Notes under the pieces: generated by a model
Seen by the model: the letters and a program-made list of their open reading frames with translations, nothing else
Database searches by the model: none
Told to the model about the DNA's origin: nothing
In this document: positions 7,865 through 13,880 of the stretch, one piece after another
Layout of the letters: the number at the start of each line of letters is the position of its first letter
Numbering within the stretch: position 1 is the stretch's first letter
From: Lentihominibacter faecis
Lineage (GTDB): Bacteria; Bacillota; Clostridia; Peptostreptococcales; Anaerovoracaceae
Assembly (NCBI RefSeq): GCF_014306095.1
Contig: NZ_JACRWC010000035.1
Coordinates: forward strand, 1 to 20,550
Reading direction: 5' to 3'
DNA: 20,550 bases
Program-made: the position numbers and the translations under genes

Positions 7865-8917
7865 CTATTTTCTCGGACTACCACAGCTTTCACAAAATCT
7901 GCCGGCATTGGTTGCTCCGCATGACTGGCATACCCATGGGCCTTCGGCAGCATTTCCTGCAAAGGCTGCTCCCGCAGCGGCTCCTGCTGCAGCTCCCATA
8001 CCGCCCTGTGGATTCACGTTCTGTGACATGCCCTGGTTCATGCCTGCTGCCGGCTGCATGCCTATGCCCTGGTTGTTCATGCCCATTCCAGGCTGCATGC
8101 CCATGCCCTGGTTGTTCATACCCATTCCAGGCTGCATGCCCATGCCCTGGTTGTTCATGCCCATTCCAGGCTGCATGCCCATGCCCTGGTTCATGCCCAT
8201 TCCAGGCTGCATGCCCATGCCCTGGTTCATGCCCATTCCAGGCTGCATGCCCATGCCCTGGTTCATGCCCATTCCAGACTGCATGCCCATGCCCTGGTTC
8301 ATGCCCATTCCACCGACCGTGCATCCAGTCACATTCTGCAGATAACTCATCATCTCCTGTCCTGCCCGCTCTACATCATGACGACGGTTGCGGTCATCCT
8401 CGGAAATATCCATAGAGTTGAGTTTCAGCTTCACCTCATGTATATAAGGATGATTCAGGTAGATATAAAAATAGTAATCATATGAATAACTGTATCGCGG
8501 CGGATTGTAGCTTTCTCTCTCTCCGTCACGATCCGTACGGTATTCCTCCGTACGCATTTCATCCACATCCAGATTACATCCTGTGATCTGGCTCAGGGAA
8601 ATAATATCCGGATTATCTTCCCTGTCAAGGTTTACCGAAGCGGCAAACAGCTGCTGCCTTTCATCTATGTACAGGTTGTATCTGTCTGATCTGATAACTC
8701 TGCCAGGACGGAAAGAACTTACCAGACTGCGATTTTCCTCACGCATCTGAAGCTGGCTTTTTATCTCTTCCAGCGTACTGTGTCTTCTGTCGTCAAACCA
8801 CGGAGAAAGCTTCTTCGCACAGTCCTTGCAGATGTTGCCGTCCTCCAGTTTACGGTTTCCCAGCATACCGATTTTTTCTCCGCATACATCGCAGAATTTT
8901 TTATCAAAAAGTCCCAT
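7865..8917 (-). CDS. DUF4428 protein with Met-Gly-Gln repeats and zinc ribbon
   Basis: The 350-residue protein starts with a four-cysteine DUF4428-type domain (C9, C12, C30, C33; FCDVCGEKIGMLGNRKL). A middle region of about 50-200 contains a Tyr-rich patch (PPRYSYSYDYYFYIY). Next comes a low-complexity region of seven GMGMNQGMGMQP-type units, then an Ala/Gly linker and a C-terminal zinc ribbon with CQSC and CESC. That ribbon is very like the ones in the SPFH protein encoded just upstream, which suggests shared partners or a shared membrane site. The ATG at 8917 is chosen because AGGAGGAG lies 6 bases before it; a TTG two codons upstream is too close to that site. Only 12 bases separate it from the SPFH gene. 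Confidence 0.86.
   Translation of the reverse strand: MGLFDKKFCDVCGEKIGMLGNRKLEDGNICKDCAKKLSPWFDDRRHSTLEEIKSQLQMREENRSLVSSFRPGRVIRSDRYNLYIDERQQLFAASVNLDREDNPDIISLSQITGCNLDVDEMRTEEYRTDRDGERESYNPPRYSYSYDYYFYIYLNHPYIHEVKLKLNSMDISEDDRNRRHDVERAGQEMMSYLQNVTGCTVGGMGMNQGMGMQSGMGMNQGMGMQPGMGMNQGMGMQPGMGMNQGMGMQPGMGMNNQGMGMQPGMGMNNQGMGMQPGMGMNNQGIGMQPAAGMNQGMSQNVNPQGGMGAAAGAAAGAAFAGNAAEGPWVCQSCGATNAGRFCESCGSPRK
8052..8312 (-). repeat. Seven tandem repeats of 36 or 39 bp, coding
   Basis: On the plus strand there are three units of 39 bp (8052-8090, 8091-8129, 8130-8168) and four of 36 bp (8169-8204, 8205-8240, 8241-8276, 8277-8312). The 39-bp units carry one extra in-frame triplet, adding one Asn. Units are nearly identical at DNA level, with single changes such as gact for ggct at 8277. 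The array encodes the GMGMN(N)QGMGMQP repeats. Confidence 0.95.
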
Positions 8918-8929
8918 GGTCAACTCCTC

Positions 8930-10315
8930 CTATTTCACATCATTTTCATCAAAAACATCACCGCACTCCGGACAGAATTTCGGAGGATTCGTCGGATCTT
9001 CCGGTTCCCATCCACACTTGTCGCATTTATAAAGTGGCGCTCCCTCAGGTTTCTTCGCACCGCATTCCGAACAGAATTTACCTTTGTTCACTGCGCCGCA
9101 GCTGCAGGTCCATCCCTGTGTTTCTGCCGGCTTAGGGCTGCCGCATTCCGGACAGAATTTGCCGATGGCCGTTGTCCCGCACTTGCAGGTCCAGCTTCCT
9201 GCTGCTGATGGTGCAGGAGCTGCCCCGCCTGCCGGAGCCTGCTGTTGCTGCTGTACTGGCTGAGCCTGCTGTTGCTGCTGTGCCGCGGCCTGAGCCTGCT
9301 GTTGCTGCTGTCCCATCTGGAACAGATTGCCTGCATTCAATCCACTTGCCTGAGCCGCCATTCCCATGCCCATGAACCCCATCATTGCTCCGTTTTCATT
9401 ACCGGCTGCGGTACGCATAGCATCTGCCTGTGCCGATGCTATGTTTCCTGCTGCCATGCTCGGATCTGACATGAATATGGCCTGCTGCATGTTCTGGATC
9501 TTCAGTTTATCTTCGTCTGAAACAGATATGGAATTGACACCGAACGAAACGACCTGCAGGCCTCTTTTTTCAGCCCACTGGGAAGATAATTCCTCGTTGA
9601 GTGCTTCCGTGATATCCCTCGTATAAAGAGGTATCTCACTGTAATCGATCCCCTTTGTGGATATTCTCGCAAGAGCCGGCTGCAGCGCTGTCAGAAGCTC
9701 CGACTTCAGCTGACTGTCGATTTCCTCTCTATTGTATTCATTCTGCACATTACCGCAGACATTCGTATAAAAGAGCATCGGATTTACGATCTTGTACGAA
9801 TACTCTCCGTTGCAGCGGACCGAGATCCCCAGGAATCTGTTTATAGAAGGATCGATCATGACTTTGAACGGGATGGGATTGACCGTGCCGTATTTGTTTC
9901 CAAGCAGTTCTTTGGTGTTGAAGTAATAGACTCTCTGATCTTTTCCCGGACCGCCTCCGAATTTAAAACGATCCCAGGCATCCTTTGCAGCTCCCTTGAG
10001 GCCATCCTTCAGGTTTCCTGCGAATATGGACGGCGAAAGATCGTTTTTGTAAATAAAGATCCCGGGTTCTGCCGAAAGCTCTATGACACGTCCCTGTTCA
10101 ACGATCATCATACATTGTCCGTCAGCAACGGAAACGGCTGACCCGTCGGAGATAACGTTTGATTCACCTTTCGTATTCGACGATCTTCCTGATGCCTGTT
10201 TGCTTCCCTTGACTACCAGCACATCATCGTCGATGGCATCACATACGAAAAACTCCTTCCACTGATCCGCCATCATTCCGCCTACTGCACCTGCTGCCGC
10301 TTTAATAAGCCCCAT
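8930..10315 (-). CDS. SPFH-domain protein with three zinc ribbons (YdjI-like)
   Basis: The 461-residue protein begins MGLIKAAAGAVGG and carries an SPFH/band-7-like domain over roughly residues 15-290, with NPIPFKVMIDPSINRFLGI and a late RGLQVVSFGVNSISV segment. After a Met/Ala-rich helix there is a Gln-rich linker, then three zinc ribbons near 375-395 (CKCG, CPEC), 400-425 (CSCG, CSEC) and 430-455 (CDKC, CPEC). This layout matches the YdjI ('virion core protein-like') family. SPFH proteins form membrane-associated oligomeric scaffolds. The ATG at 10315 has AGGAAGGAG 6 bases before it; an upstream start giving nine extra residues lies ahead of that site. It is the first gene of the nine-gene operon. 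Confidence 0.87.
   Translation of the reverse strand: MGLIKAAAGAVGGMMADQWKEFFVCDAIDDDVLVVKGSKQASGRSSNTKGESNVISDGSAVSVADGQCMMIVEQGRVIELSAEPGIFIYKNDLSPSIFAGNLKDGLKGAAKDAWDRFKFGGGPGKDQRVYYFNTKELLGNKYGTVNPIPFKVMIDPSINRFLGISVRCNGEYSYKIVNPMLFYTNVCGNVQNEYNREEIDSQLKSELLTALQPALARISTKGIDYSEIPLYTRDITEALNEELSSQWAEKRGLQVVSFGVNSISVSDEDKLKIQNMQQAIFMSDPSMAAGNIASAQADAMRTAAGNENGAMMGFMGMGMAAQASGLNAGNLFQMGQQQQQAQAAAQQQQQAQPVQQQQQAPAGGAAPAPSAAGSWTCKCGTTAIGKFCPECGSPKPAETQGWTCSCGAVNKGKFCSECGAKKPEGAPLYKCDKCGWEPEDPTNPPKFCPECGDVFDENDVK
9237..9311 (-). repeat. Gln-codon repeat cluster in the SPFH gene
   Basis: The 18-mer GCCTGCTGTTGCTGCTGT occurs three times on the plus strand (9237-9254, 9264-9281, 9294-9311), 27 and 30 bases apart. 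It encodes three Q5 tracts separated by Ala-, Pro- and Val-containing spacers in the linker between the SPFH domain and the zinc ribbons. Confidence 0.9.
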
Positions 10316-10394
10316 ATTCTGCTCCTTCCTGATTTGCTGCACACTGCCGAAATGCCCGGCACACAGGCAGCCATACTACTCTCCATTATGAAAG

Positions 10395-10429
10395 CAGCCA
10401 TAAACCGTCTTGGTGACGATTTATGGCTG
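10395..10429 (-). terminator. Strong hairpin between operons, terminator or attenuator
   Basis: CAGCCATAAA (10395-10404) pairs with TTTATGGCTG (10420-10429), with an inner CGTC/GACG stem (10406-10409 with 10415-10418) and one mismatch between the stems. It follows the small lipoprotein gene ending at 10446 and precedes the SPFH gene. On the minus strand only a short CTTTC follows the stem, so termination may be incomplete and some transcripts could run into the nine-gene operon. The remaining 80 bases to the SPFH start show no convincing promoter. Confidence 0.6.
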
Positions 10430-10445
10430 ATGAGAGAAAAATATA

Positions 10446-10793
10446 TTACTGTTTTTCCAGGGTTATGGTCACCCCGCTATAATCCATGGTTGCCTTATCA
10501 CCGTCTACCTTGAAATCGAACTGGTCTTCTACGTTGAAGCCATCTTCATTTTCAGACCATTTGCCTGATTCCTCCTCGCCCGCAACGTTCAGGACACACT
10601 TGCCGTTATCCTTCAGTTCAAATGTCATTTCGCCGCCGATGATGCTTTCTACCGACATTTCTATGCCGCTGTAGCTCGCATTAACAGCCTTCCACGTTCC
10701 TACGTACGGACTGTCTGCCATGCTTTTGCCACACGAGACAAAGGCAAAACACATCACCAGGATCGCCACTGCGATCATAATCTTTTTTCTCAT
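10446..10793 (-). CDS. Small lipoprotein, lipocalin-like beta fold
   Basis: The 115-residue protein has lipobox FVSC with Cys at 21. The mature part looks all-beta: YVGTWKAVNASY, MTFELKDNGKCVLNV, ESGKWSENEDGFNV and MDYSGVTITLEK. This order (G-T/S-W opening, then a D-N/G-x-G strand, then SGKW/ISWSE) recurs in the first domain of the 466-residue lipoprotein of the next operon, so the two probably share a fold. A GGGGGTGA site precedes the ATG. It is 27 bases after the DUF5067 lipoprotein gene and co-transcribed with it. Function unknown. Confidence 0.8.
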   Translation of the reverse strand: MRKKIMIAVAILVMCFAFVSCGKSMADSPYVGTWKAVNASYSGIEMSVESIIGGEMTFELKDNGKCVLNVAGEEESGKWSENEDGFNVEDQFDFKVDGDKATMDYSGVTITLEKQ

Positions 10794-10820
10794 AAATTCA
10801 CCCCCGACAATCCTATCGAT

Positions 10821-11297
10821 TTATTTTGTGATATCGATTTCCAGAGTATCTTTCTCATCGCTTAACAGATCTCCGATCTCAACTTCTACAGGGCTTTCAA
10901 GATTGGCCAGTTTGTTAGTGGACTTTACTTCCAGAGAGCTGCCCGGTTTAACATCCTTCATCAGATTCTCATCTACGGTATCATAGGAATCTCCGACAAA
11001 TACTGTACTGTATCCCAGCTCTACGCCATCCTGGAACAGAGTGTAGTCAAATGCCCATCCGAACGATTTCGATTCTTCTCCATTATTGGTAAAGTTCCAG
11101 GTCACTACGATAGCATCATCCCCGTTAGAGTCTTTTACGATCTCATAGCCCTTGTATTCTGCCGTGTACTCTCCGGTATTTATTACATTTGGATCGGACT
11201 TTTCGCTTTTCTTGTCTCCGGAATCACCGCCTCCTCCGCATGCAGTAAATGCAAATACCAGCATCAGCGAAAGTACTATCATAACTAATTTTTTCAT
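10821..11297 (-). CDS. DUF5067-type lipoprotein
   Basis: The 158-residue protein has lipobox FTAC (Cys at 20) and a Gly/Ser/Asp/Lys linker. The segments YKGYEIVKDSNGDDAIVV, TWNFTNNGEESKSFGWAF and DGVELGYSTVF match the DUF5067 pattern, an immunoglobulin-like beta domain found on Firmicute lipoproteins that reads as a strand, 'FTNN', then an 'xDGxEL' strand. An AGAAGGAG site precedes the ATG. It starts a two-gene unit with the small lipoprotein downstream. The 59 bases upstream, up to the end of the receiver-like gene, contain a TATGAT sequence that could be a -10 element, but no matching -35 was found. Its substrate or partner is unknown. Confidence 0.84.
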   Translation of the reverse strand: MKKLVMIVLSLMLVFAFTACGGGGDSGDKKSEKSDPNVINTGEYTAEYKGYEIVKDSNGDDAIVVTWNFTNNGEESKSFGWAFDYTLFQDGVELGYSTVFVGDSYDTVDENLMKDVKPGSSLEVKSTNKLANLESPVEVEIGDLLSDEKDTLEIDITK

Positions 11298-11356
11298 TGT
11301 CTTTCTCCTTCTCTTGAAACAGTTTCTTAAATCATATGTGAAATAACTTTCCTGTG

Positions 11357-11743
11357 TTATAACGTATCAAGCATATCAACGAGATATTCTCCCGTTACAG
11401 AACTGTAAAAGAATGTGTCGATTCCGCCCTCCTTGTTCAGTTCCTTCACTTTCTTCGCATCCTCAGGATCCGCATTTTCATCACAGATAAATGCGATCCT
11501 GCACGATGGCAGACATTTTCGGATCTGGGCTGCCGCACTTCTGCGCTGCGAAAAGGTAAAAGGCGGTATCTGATTCACCTCCATGAGCAGGACGTCCGCC
11601 TGAACTGACTTGCAGGTTTTAAGCGGTTCCTCATCATTATCCTCCAGGATACGTACAGGTCGCAGTTCGCTCCGCTCCTGCATATACTTGATGATTGCTC
11701 CTGACAGCAGGCGATTCTGTGTGCTTATTACCGCGATCCGCAA
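11357..11743 (-). CDS. Stand-alone pseudo-receiver domain protein
   Basis: The 128-residue protein lines up with the receiver domain of the response regulator 11941-12567 but has no output domain. Both have the central strand in step: VLLMEV here against LILMDV there, with Glu55 in place of the phospho-accepting Asp55. The N-terminal acidic pair is replaced (IAVISTQ versus VLIVEDD), the switch Thr region reads IAFICDEN, and the conserved Lys is Ser (TFFYSSV versus SFWYKDP). It should not be phosphorylated and may be fixed in one state. The TTG start at 11743 is preceded by GGGGAGGTGG; an alternative TTG ten codons upstream lacks such a site. It lies between the signalling cassette and the lipoprotein genes. 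Confidence 0.72.
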   Translation of the reverse strand: MRIAVISTQNRLLSGAIIKYMQERSELRPVRILEDNDEEPLKTCKSVQADVLLMEVNQIPPFTFSQRRSAAAQIRKCLPSCRIAFICDENADPEDAKKVKELNKEGGIDTFFYSSVTGEYLVDMLDTL

Positions 11744-11772
11744 TAGACCACCTCCCCGATTGGCTCTTATCA

Positions 11773-11801
11773 ACGATCCATGATCGTGCTACATGATCCA
11801 T
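11773..11801. promoter_or_regulatory. GATC-rich repeat cluster, possible operator
   Basis: The inverted repeat ACGATC-CAT-GATCGT (11773-11787) is followed by CATGATCCAT (11792-11801). On the minus strand ATGGATC occurs twice with starts 20 bases apart, about two helical turns, and GATCATG twice, 13 apart. It lies 30-58 bases upstream of the receiver-like gene start. Binding by the LuxR-type regulator encoded next door is conceivable but unproven. Confidence 0.3.
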
Positions 11802-11883
11802 TTGTTTTATTGGAAATATTCTAACAATTCCGTTGTCATGACACATCACCCAAAAGAGTACTTTTTTCATTTTACTGTTTCGT

Positions 11884-11925
11884 CCAAAACAAAAACACCC
11901 CTTGACCTTATGATCAAAGAGGTGT
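11884..11925 (-). terminator. Rho-independent terminator of the sensor-regulator operon
   Basis: On the minus strand ACACC-CTTTGA pairs with TCAAG-GGTGT (arms 11914-11925 and 11895-11905, one mismatch and one bulge, short loop) and is followed by TTTTTGTTTT. It begins 15 bases after the stop of the response regulator gene. Confidence 0.85.
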
Positions 11926-11940
11926 CCCTACCCTGTATCG

Positions 11941-12567
11941 TTAAAATCCCCGTATCACCAGTCCGCTTTCCCTGGCCATGACTGCCAGCTGCGTCCTTGA
12001 CGTGAATCCGGTTTTCTGGAACATGTTTTTGATATGTTTCTTGACAGTGTGCACCGACAGATGAAGCCGCTCGGCTATGATGTCATCCGTATCGCCGCTG
12101 GTAAGCTCGCGCAGGACCTCCAGCTCCCTCGGTGTGAATTCAATGCTGCTGGCCATCCCCAGCTTCAGCATCGGAGTCGTATCCGGGTATATAGACTCTC
12201 CTGCCATGGTCCTGTCCATGATCTCAAGCAAGATGTCTTCAGACGGATCCTTGTACCAGAAACTGTCCACGCCGCCCAGTCTTGCCCGATCAATAAAATC
12301 ACATTCCGGCTGACTGGTTACTATGATGATCTTGATCTGCGGATACTTTTCCTTCACTCTGGCTGCCGCGTCAAGACCGCTGGCATGCAGCGCCGTGCAT
12401 ACATCCATCAAAATCAGGTCGATCGGATTAGTCATGCAGTAGAACTCCGCCAGCGATGCGCTTTCAATGGATGCTTCCAGATGATACCGTCCGCTGCTTT
12501 CCAGTATGATCTCAAAGAGTTTCCGTGCCATAGGGTCATCTTCAACGATAAGTACATTTCTGGTCAT
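11941..12567 (-). CDS. NarL/LuxR-family response regulator
   Basis: The 208-residue protein has a receiver domain (about 1-122) with the acidic pair D10/D11, phospho-acceptor D55 in LILMDV, T84 and K106, and a C-terminal LuxR-type helix-turn-helix (about 143-200) with FTPRELEVLREL and HLSVHTVKKHIKNMFQKTG. It should be phosphorylated by the histidine kinase encoded just upstream and then bind DNA as a dimer. Its ATG overlaps the kinase stop in an ATGA arrangement (12564-12567), so the pair is translationally coupled. It is the last gene of a three-gene unit and is followed by a terminator. Likely targets are the nearby lipoprotein and SPFH operons (inference from position only). Confidence 0.93.
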   Translation of the reverse strand: MTRNVLIVEDDPMARKLFEIILESSGRYHLEASIESASLAEFYCMTNPIDLILMDVCTALHASGLDAAARVKEKYPQIKIIIVTSQPECDFIDRARLGGVDSFWYKDPSEDILLEIMDRTMAGESIYPDTTPMLKLGMASSIEFTPRELEVLRELTSGDTDDIIAERLHLSVHTVKKHIKNMFQKTGFTSRTQLAVMARESGLVIRGF

Positions 12568-13880
12568 ATCACATTCACCTTTCCTTCCTTCGGTATCGTT
12601 ACCGTCAGTGTAAATTCCGGATCGGCACTGACGGTCATCGTGCCGCCTTCTCCTTCGATGCGTCTGCGCAGTCCTTTCAGTCCTCCGCCCTCCTGCAAAG
12701 GCTTCGCCGGTCGTCTGCCGTCATTGGTAAAGACAGCGCTGCACACCAGATCAGTCTGCGAAACGTTTACCCTGAGCTGCTTTGCGCCGGCATGACGGAC
12801 CGCATTGGTCAGAGCCTCTGCCCCTGCCGCTGTTATCAGCTCCACCGCCCTGTCATCTTCCGGCATTTCTCCCTGCAGTAAAACTTCCACTCCCGCAGAT
12901 CCTGCTGCATCGGTAAGGTATTGAAAAGCTCCCTTCGACTCATCAGGCTCCACTTCACGGCGAAGCAAAGCGATCGTGTGCAGCCACCTTTGCAGGATCG
13001 GAGTTAGATCCTTCCTGGATGCTCCCTGTGCTTCCTGCGCCAGATAATACCTGGTCATCATAAGATTCTGCCCGATGGAATCATGGATCTGGATCTTCAT
13101 GGCAAGTCTCTGCTGCGTTCTCGTGAGTTCATCCACCCTGCGGCCGTACACTTTTAGCCTCGCATTCATGCTGCGCAGCACGGAGTTTTCCCGTTTCAGC
13201 TTACTGCTCAAGGCATAAAGCTCCGTTGCATCCATTGCAGTCACCTGAAAGATTTCCTCGCCATTCATGCAGATCACCTTTCTGTCGAAGATCCACGCAC
13301 TTCCATCCGGCAATATCACTGCCGGAACGTCCATGATCCTGCTTCTTCGTGCTCCTGATTTCAGATCGCCCTGAGAAATCATCTGCCAGAAGCTTTCTCC
13401 ATTCTGCAAAGCCACTCCACATAATAATTGGCTGAGTTTTTCCATCTTCAGGTTTACCAGTATAAGCTGCCCGGCTTCCTTGAAAAAGCAGAGTCCCATC
13501 GACATCATATCCGCACCTTCTCTGACAGACGCCCTCGTGATGGTGGACTTCCTGTATTTCAATTCATGCCACAGGATCCAGCATGCATATCCTGAAGTAA
13601 AAACGATGAAGGCGAATACTATTGCTGTTGGAATATCCATCCATTTTCGTGTAATCGCCCACATGGGCTCATCAAATGTCTGTCTGGCAGTACCTGCTGT
13701 CAGAAAACTAAGCGATAAAAAGGATATCGCCGCCAGTATGGATAACATTTTGCAGTGTGTCCATTTAGCCCTGTAAAAGCACCCTATGCAGAACACAAAC
13801 AGCTGAAAGAGCAAAGCAAGGAACAACAGTATAAGCATCAGTGAATGTCCCGCATCAGAAAGGGAAAATATCGACCTCAT
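12564..13880 (-). CDS. Membrane sensor histidine kinase (LuxR-RR partner)
   Basis: The 438-residue protein has about three hydrophobic segments at the N-terminus (roughly 14-36, 46-64, 84-105). A PAS-like region follows at about 125-215 and a coiled stretch at 220-260. The phospho-acceptor helix has H266 in KIQIHDSIGQNLM, as in HisKA_3-type kinases. The ATPase domain has an N box E355-ALTN359 followed by AVRHAGA, and a glycine box GGGLKGLRRRIEG at 398-410; all key residues are present, so it should be active. The start has AGGAGGTG upstream and overlaps the stop of the 7TM gene (ATGA at 13877-13880); its own stop overlaps the regulator start. The signal is unknown but may be gathered by the 7TM protein. 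Confidence 0.9.
   Translation of the reverse strand: MRSIFSLSDAGHSLMLILLFLALLFQLFVFCIGCFYRAKWTHCKMLSILAAISFLSLSFLTAGTARQTFDEPMWAITRKWMDIPTAIVFAFIVFTSGYACWILWHELKYRKSTITRASVREGADMMSMGLCFFKEAGQLILVNLKMEKLSQLLCGVALQNGESFWQMISQGDLKSGARRSRIMDVPAVILPDGSAWIFDRKVICMNGEEIFQVTAMDATELYALSSKLKRENSVLRSMNARLKVYGRRVDELTRTQQRLAMKIQIHDSIGQNLMMTRYYLAQEAQGASRKDLTPILQRWLHTIALLRREVEPDESKGAFQYLTDAAGSAGVEVLLQGEMPEDDRAVELITAAGAEALTNAVRHAGAKQLRVNVSQTDLVCSAVFTNDGRRPAKPLQEGGGLKGLRRRIEGEGGTMTVSADPEFTLTVTIPKEGKVNVI

Noticed and set aside
8052..8312. Regular repeats resembling a CRISPR array
   Set aside because: Units are directly adjacent with no unique spacers, are multiples of three, and lie in frame inside a protein gene.
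7596..8345. Plus-strand open frame of 249 codons with repeated PMPWLF-like segments
   Set aside because: The repeats are the reverse strand of the coding array; the rest is antisense to the 466-residue lipoprotein.
7912..8415. Plus-strand open frame encoding a Cys/Pro-rich repeat protein
   Set aside because: It is the antisense of the Met-Gly-Gln repeat region, has no ribosome binding site and no conserved family features.
10343..10394. CATAAT sequence as a -10 for the SPFH operon
   Set aside because: No acceptable -35 is found 16-18 bases upstream; the site overlaps the hairpin arm.
12034..12795. Long plus-strand open frame of 253 codons
   Set aside because: It lies antisense to the well-supported response regulator and kinase genes and shows no domain.
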